Part shown: positions 8,999 to 19,707 of the stretch, piece by piece
Position numbering within the stretch: position 1 is the first letter of the stretch
Layout of the letters: the number at the start of each line of letters is the position of its first letter
DNA from: Roseofilum acuticapitatum BLCC-M154
Lineage (GTDB): Bacteria; Cyanobacteriota; Cyanobacteriia; Cyanobacteriales; Desertifilaceae
Direction: 5' to 3'
Assembly: GCF_030068475.1 (NCBI RefSeq)
Contig: NZ_JAQOSP010000105.1
Location: 1-64,000, forward strand
DNA: 64,000 nt
The notes under the pieces: model-generated
What the model saw: only the letters and a program-made list of their open reading frames with translations
The model's database searches: none
What the model was told of the DNA's origin: nothing
Position numbers and translations under genes: made by a program

Positions 8999-9283
8999 TT
9001 AGTCTTTCGGGGGAGCCACTTTTTCCTTAAACAGCTTACCCGCCGAAAACGCAGGAACCTTAGTCGCCGGGATTTCCATCTTATCTCCCGTTTTCGGATT
9101 CCGTCCTTCCCGCGCTTTCCGCTCCCGCGACTCAAACGAGCCAAAGCCAACCAAGGTCACTTTATCGCCCTCAGAAACCGCTTCCATAATCGCTTCGAGT
9201 GCCGCACTTAAAACCGCATCTGCCTGTTTCTTGGTCACCGCAGCCTTTTCAGCCACCGCATCCACCAACTCACCTTTATTCAT
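8999..9283 (-). CDS. hup: HU-type DNA-binding protein
   Basis: A 94-residue histone-like protein with the complete HU fold: MNKGELVDAVAEKA at the N terminus, LVGFGSFESRERKAREGRNP around the start of the beta-arm, and PAFSAGKLFKEKV at the end. It binds DNA without strong sequence specificity and shapes the nucleoid. AAGGAGA precedes the ATG closely. It leads a two-gene unit with cobD. Confidence 0.95.
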   Translation of the reverse strand: MNKGELVDAVAEKAAVTKKQADAVLSAALEAIMEAVSEGDKVTLVGFGSFESRERKAREGRNPKTGDKMEIPATKVPAFSAGKLFKEKVAPPKD

Positions 9284-9510
9284 GTTGAATCTCCTTTTAA
9301 GGTTAAACTGCTGAAACTCCCATTAATTCAGAGTTTCACTGGATTATTCTAATCTCTGTCATCCCAATATGGATCGGCCAAACCTTTAATTTCTATGGAT
9401 TTCAGGATTTTTTTCAGAAATTGAGCCGAAACTGTATCACAGGATACTATTTTTGGGCAATGAGGGGACATGGATAAGAAAGATTCTCCATTACCTATGA
9501 CCCAATTTCG

Positions 9511-11781
9511 TTAATACACAAAAATATTGAGATTGCTAAAGCTACCCACCGAAGGACGACCCGGAGCAGTCAGAACAGCTAAGGGAGTGATACCGCCAGC
9601 GGCCGAGCCATTGGCATCAAAGAACAAGTTACCTTGGGAATCGTAAATAAAGCGGATCTGGCCTCCATTTTGAGCATTCTGATAAGCAGTCGGAGGAGTA
9701 GCTGGATTAAATGTTCCATTAAACTCGAATAACTGTTCTTCAGATAATGGTCCGGCCGTTAGACCTCCACCGAATCCCTGAGAATTCACTAGAATTCTAC
9801 TGTTATCACCAAAGCCTTGGATAGTATCTATACCTTCAGTGGGGGAATTATTGGTGTACACATAATAATCTTGACCCGATACCCCATTGAGGGTGTCTGC
9901 CCCTAGTCCTCCAAAGAACAAGTCGCTAGAGCTACTACCTCGGAAAATCTCTGATGCGTTTGTACCCGAGACTAAACTACCGGTAATGGCAGTCGTAACA
10001 GCATCTGAAGTGAGTCGGGCAATACCCGATTCCGTATTACCAAGAGGAAGAGTAGGCGAAAAGCGCAAGGTTGTATTTCGAGCAATACTCAAGCTGGTTT
10101 CATTGTATTGACGAGGAATAACGATAATCGTATCTTGACCCGATACAGTGGTTGTGGGGGCGCTATCATCTTGACCATTGCTGAGGATGGGATCGGTGAT
10201 GGCTGCGCCCACGGTGGTATAGACATTAATTGTTGATTCATCAGAAGTTCTACCCCCGGTATTCGTGGAGCGTACCACCAAGCCAAAGGGGCCATTGCCA
10301 CCGGGAGCGCTTTGGAGAGTGATATTTCCACTGGCATCGACAGTAAAGTTAGTGGTCGAGGCCCCTCCGGTAACGCGGGAGATTTCATAGGATTGAATCC
10401 CAGAATTATCGGAGGATTGAATTTGTCCAATTATCGTTCCGGGTTGGGTCGCATCAATCCCCGGATCGTTACTGACGGCAATGACTTCTCCCCCGACTAA
10501 CTGAGGTGCAGTGGGGGCTTGGGTGCTGGGAGTTGGAGTCGGGGTTGGCGTTGGAGTCGGCGTTGGCGTTGGGGTGGGTGTGGGGCTTGGAGTCTCAGTT
10601 GGCAGTTCGACGGTAACAAAATCTGTTTCGTTAATGAGGGCTGCGTTGACATTCTGCAAGACCATTAAATAATCGCCGAGTACGGGGCCGGTTTGTCCAC
10701 CCGCAATAATCTGACGGATAATGACATTACTGGCATTGGCTCCCGTTCCTTGGGTAATGAATAGATCGGCAAAAGTGAGTCCACCTCCTAAGCCGATTTT
10801 ATCTTCCTTATTTCCTTCCAGGTCAACAAAGAAGTCGGCCACAATGTCTGCACCAGCGAGCTGAAAATCACCGGAGTTGGCATCAATTGCAAAAATATCT
10901 CGTCCCGCACCACCGAGCATGAAATCAGCGCCTGTACCGCCAAAGAGAAAATCATTACCTGGTGCATTAATGTCTAAATCTCCAGCTAAGATATCATTAC
11001 CAGCATTACCTTGTAGGGTATCATTACCGCGATCGCCAGAAAGGAAATCATTCCCATCTCCCCCTTCCATCTGATCCTCATTTTGTCCCCCAAACAGGGA
11101 ATCATCCCCCGGATTACCCAGCAGAGTATCATTTTCCGTACCCCCAGAAATAAAATCTGCCCCATTACCACCGAGAAGACTATCAAAGCCAGCTTCTCCG
11201 GCAATCACATCATCATCATCATCGCCAAAAATAATATCCCCATCATTCCCTCCAAAGAGAAAATCAATCCCTTGACCCCCTCGGATGCTTTCAAAGCCAT
11301 CTCCACCTTCAATCGTATCGTTACCTAAATCTCCGAATAGACTATCATTCCCTTCACTACCGACCAGATAATCATTATCTTGGCCGCCATAAATAAGATC
11401 GTTGCCTCCATTCCCATCAATGGCATCTACACCCGTTCCTCCGAAGAGCAAGTCATTAAACGACCCTCCAGAAATCTGATCGTTACCCGGCCCTCCCAGG
11501 ATTAAATCAATGCCATCTCCTCCCGCTAGGAAATCATTTCCAAAGTCCCCTGAGATTTCATCGGACTCTGTACGACCAAAAATAGTATCGCTTCCTTGGC
11601 CACCAAATAGGCTATCCTTACCCGGCCCACCATCGATCAGATCGTTATCCTGATGACCCAAAATCAGATCATTAAACCCCAATCCGTTTAGGGTATCATT
11701 GCCTTGAAAACCTAAGATGATATCGCCTTGGTCTGTTCCGTTGAGTGGATCTGGGCCGGGGGTTCCGTTAATTGTTGGCAT
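9511..11781 (-). CDS. RTX calcium-binding repeat protein with Pro-Thr linker
   Basis: A 756-residue acidic protein. Residues 1 to about 310 are nearly uninterrupted RTX nonapeptides (GGxGxDxxx type), which fold into calcium-binding beta-rolls. Then come a non-repeat segment, a Thr-Pro linker near residues 400-425 and a C-terminal domain of about 330 residues carrying one further short RTX-like patch (GGLGADTLNGVSGQDY). There is no Sec signal, which fits type I secretion, but no ABC transporter or TolC gene lies nearby. It is likely exported to the surface or medium; no catalytic domain is visible. It appears monocistronic. Confidence 0.85.
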   Translation of the reverse strand: MPTINGTPGPDPLNGTDQGDIILGFQGNDTLNGLGFNDLILGHQDNDLIDGGPGKDSLFGGQGSDTIFGRTESDEISGDFGNDFLAGGDGIDLILGGPGNDQISGGSFNDLLFGGTGVDAIDGNGGNDLIYGGQDNDYLVGSEGNDSLFGDLGNDTIEGGDGFESIRGGQGIDFLFGGNDGDIIFGDDDDDVIAGEAGFDSLLGGNGADFISGGTENDTLLGNPGDDSLFGGQNEDQMEGGDGNDFLSGDRGNDTLQGNAGNDILAGDLDINAPGNDFLFGGTGADFMLGGAGRDIFAIDANSGDFQLAGADIVADFFVDLEGNKEDKIGLGGGLTFADLFITQGTGANASNVIIRQIIAGGQTGPVLGDYLMVLQNVNAALINETDFVTVELPTETPSPTPTPTPTPTPTPTPTPTPSTQAPTAPQLVGGEVIAVSNDPGIDATQPGTIIGQIQSSDNSGIQSYEISRVTGGASTTNFTVDASGNITLQSAPGGNGPFGLVVRSTNTGGRTSDESTINVYTTVGAAITDPILSNGQDDSAPTTTVSGQDTIIVIPRQYNETSLSIARNTTLRFSPTLPLGNTESGIARLTSDAVTTAITGSLVSGTNASEIFRGSSSSDLFFGGLGADTLNGVSGQDYYVYTNNSPTEGIDTIQGFGDNSRILVNSQGFGGGLTAGPLSEEQLFEFNGTFNPATPPTAYQNAQNGGQIRFIYDSQGNLFFDANGSAAGGITPLAVLTAPGRPSVGSFSNLNIFVY

Positions 11782-11923
11782 GGTTAAGCCTCCTCACGAC
11801 TGAATGATATAGATGTAAGACCTTCATCCCATTAAAGCTTACCTTAGCTAACTTGAGATTGATCTCAGGTGAAGAGACACCACGTTTGTGGAGGTGAGGA
11901 GTTAACCCAAAGGATAATAAGAG

Positions 11924-12298
<375 letters not shown>

Positions 12299-12428
12299 TT
12301 AAGGGTATTATAGATTAAGCTAAAGCTAAGGATTTATTAACCCCAAATTTGCACTTTATGAAGACAACTCAATTTCCTTTAATTCAAAAGGGAATACAGT
12401 TTATCTAATTATGTAAAACAACGACATC

Positions 12429-12458
12429 TGTAGGGGAAAACGGGTGTTCCCCCCTACA
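12429..12458. repeat. 30-bp palindromic dispersed repeat, copy 1
   Basis: TGTAGGGG and CCCCTACA arms surround a diverged centre. It lies between the two ferredoxin genes and is followed by ATGTCTCACTGTTAAGCGAA, which also follows the copy at 60585. It probably serves as a terminator for the upstream ferredoxin at 12486. Confidence 0.7.
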
Positions 12459-12485
12459 ATTATGTCTCACTGTTAAGCGAATCGA

Positions 12486-12818
<333 letters not shown>

Positions 12819-13029
12819 TTAATACAAACAGTAGATGCTTTATCAGCTCAACTGTTTGTAATATTGCTTGTCTTCCTTCTTGATATTACGTGATTTTGGA
12901 CAAATTGCAACCCTAATTTAATCAACAATTTGAATCAGATCGGTGATTTGATTTTCTAATTGCTTATACTTCACCGTTGGCATCCGTATCTAAGATAACT
13001 GTTGTTGGGGTTCAGATTATGGGCAAGTT

Positions 13030-14571
13030 TTAGGGATGTAAGCACTGAATAGCTTGTAATAATCCTTTTGCTTTGTTCAGGGTTTCCTGGTATTCACTTT
13101 CGGGAATGGAATCAGCAACTAGACCGGCTCCAGCTTGAACAGATACGGTTTTATCTTGTACGACCATGGTTCTAATGGTAATGGCGCTGTTGAGTTGTCC
13201 TTCAAAGTCGTAGTATCCATAGACACCTGAGTAGGGGCCGCGCCGATCGCCTTCCAGTTCGTGAATAATCTCCATGGCGCGAATTTTTGGGGCCCCACTG
13301 ACGGTTCCGGCGGGAAAACAGGCTTTGAGTAAATCCCAGGCTGTAAAGTCGCTCCCCAGTTCCCCGACGACATTGCTAACGATGTGCATGACATGGGAAT
13401 AGCGCTCGATCACCATCAGCTCATCGACTTTAACCGTTCCACTGGTACAGACTCGTCCCAAATCATTGCGCCCTAAATCGACTAACATCACATGCTCGGC
13501 AATTTCTTTGGGATCTTGTAAGAGTTCGGTGGCTAAGGCTTGGTCTTCTTCTGGAGTTGCGCCACGGGGACGGGTTCCGGCAATGGGTCGGACGGTGGCG
13601 AGGGTTTTGCCACTGGGGTCTTTTTCGGCTTTAACCATCACTTCTGGAGAAGAGCCGATCAGTTGCCAGGAGCCAAAGTTAAAGTAGGCCATGTAGGGTG
13701 AGGGGTTAATGAGTCTGAGGGAGCGATAGAGGTCAAAGGGTTTGCCTTTATAGGGGGTACTCAGACGCTGAGAGAGGACGACTTGAAAGATGTCGCCCGC
13801 GAGAATATAGTCCTGGGCGGCTTTGACGTTGGCACAGAAGGCTTCTGGGGTAATGTTGCTGGTGTAGGAGAGGGTGGAGTCTGGGTTAATGCGGTTGGGG
13901 GGGGTCCATTCGAGGGAGATGTGTTTGCGCGAGAGGGGTTTGTTAAGTTTTTTGACGAGAGATTGGATGCGATCGCAGCCTTTCTTATAAGCTTTTTTCA
14001 GTTTAGTCTTCGGATCGCTCACATCTACATAGGCGATCGCCCAAATCTTGCGCTTGACCTGATCGAAAATTAACAGGTGATCGACCTGCATCCAAATACC
14101 ATCGGGCAGATCTGTCTTTTCCCCTTCATGAACCGGAACGGTTGGTTCGATCCAACGAATCAGTTCATAACCCCAAAACCCAAATAATCCCCCAATTCCG
14201 GGAGGCAATTGGGGCAATTTGACGGGATGATAGGGTTCTAAGCAGTTGGCTAAGTGCTTGAAGGGATCGCCTTGAAAGTCTTGTTGAGTCCCATCTCGGA
14301 AGGTTTGGGTGGTGCGATAATGCTCCGCATCGCTGTCGCGATCGCCTCTTGCTTCTAAGATCCATAGGGGATCGCATCCTAATAAACTGTAGCGACCGAT
14401 TTTTTCACCCCCTTCGATCGACTCTAACAAAAAGCTGTAGGGGCGATCGGCACAAACCTTATACCAAGCGGAAACCGGGGTTTCTAAGTCAGCTACCCAC
14501 TCCTGACACACGGGGATAAAGTTACCTTGTTGGGCAAGCTGTTTAAATTCGGAAAAATCGGGGTAAATCAT
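13030..14571 (-). CDS. trpE: anthranilate synthase component I
   Basis: A 513-residue chorismate-utilising enzyme. The N-terminal Trp-binding domain contains ESIEGGEKIGRYSLLG. The C-terminal chorismate-binding domain contains PSPYMAYFNFG, TVRPIAGTRPRG, RNDLGRV, AGTVSGAPKIRAME and GAGLVADSIPESEY. It converts chorismate to anthranilate with a TrpG partner that is not in this window. I prefer the ATG at 14571 (MIYPDFSEF) over an upstream TTG at 14607. PabB is the alternative, but the length and N-terminal LLES motif favour TrpE. No leader-peptide attenuator was recognised. Confidence 0.9.
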   Translation of the reverse strand: MIYPDFSEFKQLAQQGNFIPVCQEWVADLETPVSAWYKVCADRPYSFLLESIEGGEKIGRYSLLGCDPLWILEARGDRDSDAEHYRTTQTFRDGTQQDFQGDPFKHLANCLEPYHPVKLPQLPPGIGGLFGFWGYELIRWIEPTVPVHEGEKTDLPDGIWMQVDHLLIFDQVKRKIWAIAYVDVSDPKTKLKKAYKKGCDRIQSLVKKLNKPLSRKHISLEWTPPNRINPDSTLSYTSNITPEAFCANVKAAQDYILAGDIFQVVLSQRLSTPYKGKPFDLYRSLRLINPSPYMAYFNFGSWQLIGSSPEVMVKAEKDPSGKTLATVRPIAGTRPRGATPEEDQALATELLQDPKEIAEHVMLVDLGRNDLGRVCTSGTVKVDELMVIERYSHVMHIVSNVVGELGSDFTAWDLLKACFPAGTVSGAPKIRAMEIIHELEGDRRGPYSGVYGYYDFEGQLNSAITIRTMVVQDKTVSVQAGAGLVADSIPESEYQETLNKAKGLLQAIQCLHP

Positions 14572-14686
14572 GGATCGAGGGTAGATAGAACAGGGGTCGC
14601 CATGCAAATATAGTCCTGTTTATGCTCAAGATCAATGATATCGCGCTTTCCTCTGGTAATGGGTAATGGGTGATATTCCGATTGTT

Positions 14687-14911
14687 CTATTCTCCCTCTA
14701 TAGCTGAGAGTTCGTCGGTCAGTTGCAAACGTCCCCGATGATAAAGATAGAGAAGGCGATTAATGGCATGTTGCTCTTCTTCGCTCAGGTTTTGCTCTAG
14801 AATAGCCGCCATTAGCCCATATCGGTCTGCTTGGGTTAGCTGGCCTTTAGTATAGGCTTGCACAATTACATCGCTGAGGGCACAGGGGAGGAGATTTAAA
14901 GAAAATTCCAT
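14687..14911 (-). CDS. small conserved cyanobacterial protein, function unknown
   Basis: A 74-residue protein starting MEFSLNLLPCALSDVIVQ, then a helical region rich in Leu, Glu and Gln ending LSAIEGE. It has no membrane segment or metal motif. The pattern resembles a small uncharacterised family I recall from filamentous cyanobacteria. The start was chosen at the ATG 14911, seven codons inside the longest frame, since the extension adds only a poorly conserved stretch. It stands alone between trpE and the DUF3120-like gene. Confidence 0.6.
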   Translation of the reverse strand: MEFSLNLLPCALSDVIVQAYTKGQLTQADRYGLMAAILEQNLSEEEQHAINRLLYLYHRGRLQLTDELSAIEGE

Positions 14912-15048
14912 GGCTCGATTTTGGAATTGCACCTGTAAGGGACTCTAAGATTATTCTGCTTAATTTTTCCCTATATTTCGGTGATGATGGGGCTAATCCG
15001 TTGTGATTTTGGTCACGATTATGACTAAGCGACCCTTTTGAATTGATA

Positions 15049-15792
15049 TTAGGCGCAAACAGCAGCAACCCAGAAGAGTCCATCGACCACTAGGGTACTG
15101 AGGACTGCACCGCTAAAGGCCCACCATTGGATGGGTTGAGAGCGCAGGGGAATTAAGCCGAGCAGGAGCAGGAGCATGACTAGAACTCCGGCCCAAAATC
15201 CTCCCCAGGGGGTATAGATTTGGGCGATCGCCTCTTCAAAGACGGGGCGGACAAATTCGGGTTCGACTTGCATCAGTTGTCGCCAATGAGGGATCAGATC
15301 GACTAGGTAGAAGTAAATATCGGTGATTGCTGTGCCCAAGAGGGAACCGAGATAGAAGAAATGACCAATTAATCCCCAAGCATTCCCAGAGCGTCTACAG
15401 CGCAGCACTAGGTCGAGTAACACGAAGGGTAGGGCGATCGCCTCGATGGGCAAATGATAGAGCGGTTCCCACCTCAACCACCCCCAATAAATCGAACCGG
15501 CTAACCAACTCCAACTGAATCCTAAGCACAGATCTCCCCAAACTTGCCCCCAGGGGCGAGTCCTTAGCGCCCAACTTACCCCTATCCAGAATAGGGTCAT
15601 TACAAAACTTAACTCTGGGAACAGTCTTACTAAGGGGGCTTGGAAGAATACGGGCACAATTACCAACCCCCCAGATGCCAGCCAGATTTGCCAATGTTGA
15701 GGGAGAGCCAACCCTTTCCACCATTCTTTTACAGGATTTGGGGCTGACTTGGATGTTGCGGAAGAGTAGGGGGGGAAGGTTTGATGAACCAC
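15049..15792 (-). CDS. cyanobacterial membrane protein, DUF3120-like
   Basis: A 247-residue polytopic inner-membrane protein with about six hydrophobic segments, including WLASGGLVIVPVFFQAPLV, a GWLRWEPLYHLPIEAI re-entrant region and VLVMLLLLLGLIPL. I recognise the pattern as the cyanobacteria-specific DUF3120 family, whose function is unknown. It starts with GTG at 15792; no ATG is available near the conserved N terminus. It is divergent from uppP. Confidence 0.65.
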   Translation of the reverse strand: MVHQTFPPYSSATSKSAPNPVKEWWKGLALPQHWQIWLASGGLVIVPVFFQAPLVRLFPELSFVMTLFWIGVSWALRTRPWGQVWGDLCLGFSWSWLAGSIYWGWLRWEPLYHLPIEAIALPFVLLDLVLRCRRSGNAWGLIGHFFYLGSLLGTAITDIYFYLVDLIPHWRQLMQVEPEFVRPVFEEAIAQIYTPWGGFWAGVLVMLLLLLGLIPLRSQPIQWWAFSGAVLSTLVVDGLFWVAAVCA

Positions 15793-15977
15793 AATTAAGT
15801 TTCGTTACTTAACTTTACATTGTTTAAGATATCAGATTTTTTAATTCTGTCCATTGGATCTGATATCCCCCCTGGGGGGATATGACTATGATAACCGATC
15901 GCCAGAGAAATGAAAGCCGTAAGCGATGACAGGCTGTTTTTAGCAATAATGGGACAGTTCTTCATCGATAGTTTCCA

Positions 15978-16925
15978 ATGATCAAAAAAAGTGGCGATCG
16001 CCCCCTTCTGCTGCTGATGTTCCTATCCAGCCTACTTTTACCCACCCTCGTGCAAGCCCAAGAAGCCTCCAGCAGTATCTCAGGACAGATTAATGTATTT
16101 CAAGCCTTCATTTTAGGACTGGTACAGGGAATGACCGAATTTATCCCCATCAGCAGCACCGCGCACCTGAAAGTCGTTCCCGTCGCGCTCGGCTGGGGCG
16201 ATCCAGGAGTCGCCTTTTCTGCCATTATTCAACTCGGTAGTATTGGCGCAGTTCTGTGGTACTTCTGGGGAGATTTGAGTCAACTTACCCTAGGAACCTT
16301 GGGAGCGCTCCAGAAAAAAGACTATCAGGCTAATAGTGTTCGCATGGTATCCGGGATAGCGATCGGAACCCTACCCATTGCCATTATTGGTTTAGGGATT
16401 AAAATACTTGTACCCAACTTCGACGAATCGCCCATTCGCAAACTCTCCTCGATTGCGATCGCCTCCATCGTCATGGCCATCCTACTCGGATTAGCCGAAA
16501 AATGGGGCGATCGCAAACGAGATTTCGATCGCCTGGGAATGAAAGACGGCATCCTCATGGGATGTGCCCAAGCCCTCGCCATTATCCCCGGCGTTTCCCG
16601 CTCCGGCTCCACCATCACCGCCGGATTATTCATGGGATTAGAACGCGCCACTGCCGCCCGCTTTTCCTTCCTCCTCGGCATTCCCGCCATCACCCTCGCC
16701 GGATTAGTCGAACTCGCCGGATTACTCGACGAAGGACTCAGTGGAGTGGGCTTATTTCCCCTAATTGTCGGCTTAATCTCCTCCGCCTTCTTCTCCTATG
16801 TCGCCATTGCCTGGCTGATCCGCTTCCTCCAAACTCGTAGCACCTGGCTTTTTATCTGGTATCGTCTTATTTTTGGCATCGTTATCCTAATCGCCATCAG
16901 CACCCAACTGATCCCAAATCGCTAA
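15978..16925 (+). CDS. uppP: undecaprenyl-diphosphatase
   Basis: A 315-residue polytopic membrane protein. The BacA/UppP signatures are clear: LGLVQGMTEFIPISSTAHL near residues 50-68, with the catalytic Glu and Ser/His, and PGVSRSGSTITAGLFMGL near 210-227. It dephosphorylates undecaprenyl pyrophosphate to recycle the lipid carrier for peptidoglycan and polysaccharide synthesis. An N-terminal hydrophobic stretch ending LVQAQEASSS looks like an added signal sequence, which is common in cyanobacterial members. The radical SAM gene follows after 3 bp. Confidence 0.95.
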   Translation: MIKKSGDRPLLLLMFLSSLLLPTLVQAQEASSSISGQINVFQAFILGLVQGMTEFIPISSTAHLKVVPVALGWGDPGVAFSAIIQLGSIGAVLWYFWGDLSQLTLGTLGALQKKDYQANSVRMVSGIAIGTLPIAIIGLGIKILVPNFDESPIRKLSSIAIASIVMAILLGLAEKWGDRKRDFDRLGMKDGILMGCAQALAIIPGVSRSGSTITAGLFMGLERATAARFSFLLGIPAITLAGLVELAGLLDEGLSGVGLFPLIVGLISSAFFSYVAIAWLIRFLQTRSTWLFIWYRLIFGIVILIAISTQLIPNR

Positions 16926-16928
16926 ACC

Positions 16929-18263
16929 ATGAGTACCATCCGTCCCGCTAAAATCTCCCAAGTTCTCCCCGACTCCATCGCCGCCGAGATTGGCTTTGAA
17001 CCCGGTGATGCGATCGTCTCTATTAACGGCACAAATCCGCGAGACTTGATTGATTATCAGTTTTTGTGTGCCGATGAAATTCTCGATCTTGAAGTCATTG
17101 ATATTAAAGGTAAAACCCATCAAATTGAAATTGAAAAAGACTACGATCAAGACCTAGGACTAGAATTTGAAACTGCCTTTTTTGATAGCTTAATTCAATG
17201 CAATAATCGCTGTCCCTTCTGCTTCATCGATCAACAGCCCCCCGGAAAACGGAAAAGCCTCTATCTCAAAGATGATGACTATCGCCTCAGTTTTCTCTAC
17301 GGCAGTTATTTAACCTTAACCAATTTATCAGAGCGGGAATGGAGCCGCATCGAAGCCATGCGCCTCTCTCCCCTCTATGTTTCCGTTCATGCCACTGAAC
17401 CAGAAATTAGAAGTAGACTCTTAAAAAATCACCGTGCTGGTGAAATCTTAAAACAGCTCGAATGGTTCCAAAAACGGCGCTTACAAATTCATGCTCAAGT
17501 CGTCGTTTGTCCGGGAATTAATGATGAAGAGCATTTAGAACAAACGATTTTAGATTTAGCCCAATTTCATCAAGGAGATGTTCCTACAGTCGCTTCAATT
17601 GCAGTAGTTCCTGTAGGCTTAACTCGGTTTCGCCCCACAGAAGATGAACTGATTCCGGTAACCGTGGAAAAGGCTAAAGAAGTGATTGCACAAGTGCAAC
17701 GATTACAGGATAAATTTCAACAGGAAAAAGAGGCTACGGTCGTTTGGTTAGCTGATGAATGGTTCTTAATTGCTGGAGTTGATTTACCTCCAGAATCCCA
17801 CTATCAAGATTATCCGCAGATTGGTAATGGGGTGGGATCGATTCGGTTATTTATTCGGGAGTTTGAAGAGAAGATCCAAGAAAGAACCATTTCTGAAGTT
17901 TCTCCCCATAGGACGTTATCTTGGGTGGTGGGAAATACGGTGGAGAAAGCCTTTACACCTCTGGTAGAGAAACTCAATCAGATATCAGGCTTGAGGATTG
18001 AGTTACAAGCCTTGAATAGCGACTATTGGGGACAAGAAATGACGGTTACGGGCTTGTTGACTGGGGAAGATTTACTGCATAAATTATCAGGAAAAGTGTT
18101 AGGGGATGAGATATTATTGCCGACGGTGATGTTAAAGCATGGTGAAACTTGTTTCTTAGACGATCTGACGGTAGAAGAGGTGGAAGAAAAGTTAGGTGTG
18201 CCGATTTTTCTGGTGGAAAATATTGATGCTTTGCTCGATAGGGCATTTTTAGATGAGATGTAA
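16929..18263 (+). CDS. DUF512 radical SAM family protein
   Basis: A 444-residue protein. The N terminus is a PDZ-like domain (SIAAEIGFEPGDAIVSING). A CNNRCPFCFIDQ motif follows at about residues 92-103, a C-x3-C-x2-C radical SAM arrangement with a Phe-rich context. The C-terminal DUF512 domain is seen in CPGINDEE, VAVVP-like and VGNTVEKAF segments. It belongs to the family recorded as a putative radical SAM enzyme of TIGR03279 type, conserved in cyanobacteria; the reaction is unknown. It is coupled 3 bp downstream of uppP, so co-transcription is likely. Confidence 0.85.
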   Translation: MSTIRPAKISQVLPDSIAAEIGFEPGDAIVSINGTNPRDLIDYQFLCADEILDLEVIDIKGKTHQIEIEKDYDQDLGLEFETAFFDSLIQCNNRCPFCFIDQQPPGKRKSLYLKDDDYRLSFLYGSYLTLTNLSEREWSRIEAMRLSPLYVSVHATEPEIRSRLLKNHRAGEILKQLEWFQKRRLQIHAQVVVCPGINDEEHLEQTILDLAQFHQGDVPTVASIAVVPVGLTRFRPTEDELIPVTVEKAKEVIAQVQRLQDKFQQEKEATVVWLADEWFLIAGVDLPPESHYQDYPQIGNGVGSIRLFIREFEEKIQERTISEVSPHRTLSWVVGNTVEKAFTPLVEKLNQISGLRIELQALNSDYWGQEMTVTGLLTGEDLLHKLSGKVLGDEILLPTVMLKHGETCFLDDLTVEEVEEKLGVPIFLVENIDALLDRAFLDEM

Positions 18264-18315
18264 AGTTGATTCAATTAACAGTGAGACACCATAATCTATC
18301 TACAACGCCCGTATA

Positions 18316-18345
18316 TGTAGGGGCGAACGGCCGTTCGCCCCTACA
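18316..18345. repeat. 30-bp perfect palindrome, copy 2
   Basis: TGTAGGGGCGAACGG and its exact reverse complement meet without a loop. Copies with different centres lie at 12429, 56993 and 60585. Here it lies 50 bp after the radical SAM gene and may end that transcript. Confidence 0.8.
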
Positions 18346-18423
18346 ACCATGTCTCATTGCTATTTGAATTGACTATAAATGTAAAATGTCTTCGCTAATT
18401 TAGGGCTTTAGATTTTAGGGAGT

Positions 18424-18470
18424 GCGAGCATCTTGCTCGCTTATCACCTCTAGCAAGCAAGATGCTCGCA
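18424..18470. repeat. GCGAGCATCTTGCT inverted repeat
   Basis: GCGAGCATCTTGCT and its reverse complement AGCAAGATGCTCGC face each other about 18 bp apart. Single arms of this element recur at 49818, 54884, 56251, 59868 and 62255. It lies between convergent genes. Confidence 0.7.
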
Positions 18471-18500
18471 GTACTGCCTTTAGTTCCCGATTTAATGTAT

Positions 18501-19463
18501 CTAAAAATCCCAGAGAACGGGGTGATATTGGATATGATCGGTAACCGTGGAGCCGATCGCCGAAATTTTCTCTAAGTCTTCCTCCGAGAGCTTGATTTCT
18601 GCGGCTTTGGCGTTATCTTGGACTTGCTGAATATTGCGAAAACCGGCGATCGCATGGGTGCGGGGCCCCGCCATTACCCAGGCTAGGGCAAGTTGTGCTA
18701 AAGTACACTCTTTTTCGGCGGCAATGGGGCGTAATTGTTCTAGGGCATTTTGTACCCGTTGGTAATGATCTCGATTGACAAAAAGCTTATTTTTCGCCCG
18801 ATGATCGCCAGGGAGAAATTGATGATCGGGGCCAAATTTGCCCGTAAGGAGTCCTTGACAGAGGGGAGAATAGGCGAGAATTGACCAATTCTGCTCGATG
18901 CAATAGGTTTTAATTTCCCCTTCAATGGAGCGCCAAAAGAGGGAATAGGGCGGTTGTAAACTGTCAATGGGGCCATATTGCCGGGCTTCTTCCATCTGGT
19001 CTATGGAAAAATTAGATACACCGATCGCCCGAATTTTGCCCTGTTGCTTTAAGTCCACCATTGCCTGCATGGTTTCGGCGATCGGTACAATTTCGCTCCC
19101 CCAACTGCCAGAGGGCCAATGCAATTGATACAAGTCAATATAATCGGTTTGTAAGTTCTTCAAGGACTGCTCGCAGGCGGCGATCGCCGCATCATAGCGA
19201 AAATCACTCACCCATAACTTGGTAGCAAAAACCATGCGATCGCGCACATCCCGCAACGCTCTACCCACTAAACGCTCCGAATCTCCCTCACCATACTCAG
19301 ATGCCGTATCTACGGTCGTTATTCCCGCCTCAAACCCCGCTCTGAGTCCTTGCATGAGTTCCTCCTCATCCGTACCAAACCACATGCTTTTATCCGCTTG
19401 CCAAGTGCCCATAATGATGGGGGTAATCTGAATATCCGTATTGCCTAAAGGGTAAGTTTGCAT
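18501..19463 (-). CDS. aldo/keto reductase
   Basis: A 320-residue NADPH-dependent oxidoreductase with the AKR barrel. The catalytic Asp and Tyr lie in TVDTASEYGEGDSE, the Lys in VFATKLW, and the His in YQLHWPSGSWG; cofactor-binding residues are near AIAGFRNIQQV. The start is the ATG at 19463 (MQTYPLGNTDI); a longer frame to 19547 lacks similarity. The physiological substrate is not deducible. It stands alone. Confidence 0.9.
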   Translation of the reverse strand: MQTYPLGNTDIQITPIIMGTWQADKSMWFGTDEEELMQGLRAGFEAGITTVDTASEYGEGDSERLVGRALRDVRDRMVFATKLWVSDFRYDAAIAACEQSLKNLQTDYIDLYQLHWPSGSWGSEIVPIAETMQAMVDLKQQGKIRAIGVSNFSIDQMEEARQYGPIDSLQPPYSLFWRSIEGEIKTYCIEQNWSILAYSPLCQGLLTGKFGPDHQFLPGDHRAKNKLFVNRDHYQRVQNALEQLRPIAAEKECTLAQLALAWVMAGPRTHAIAGFRNIQQVQDNAKAAEIKLSEEDLEKISAIGSTVTDHIQYHPVLWDF

Positions 19464-19707
19464 GGTTGTGTGTCTGTTTAGCGAGTATCTTGTAGGGGTG
19501 ATATCAAGTCCGGATAAAGGGTGAAGAAGGGGGCCAGATGCCCGCACTCCTCTAATCCCTTAATATTGCTGGAGTGGGATCGTCTCGCTCCCTAAGTTTT
19601 TAATCATGGTATTTCCGCTTCGCGGACATGAACAATCGGACTTGATTGAAGGGCCAGAGAGCCTCCTAAATTAGCTCTAATTCTTATTGTGACTGACGAT
19701 CAAACCT

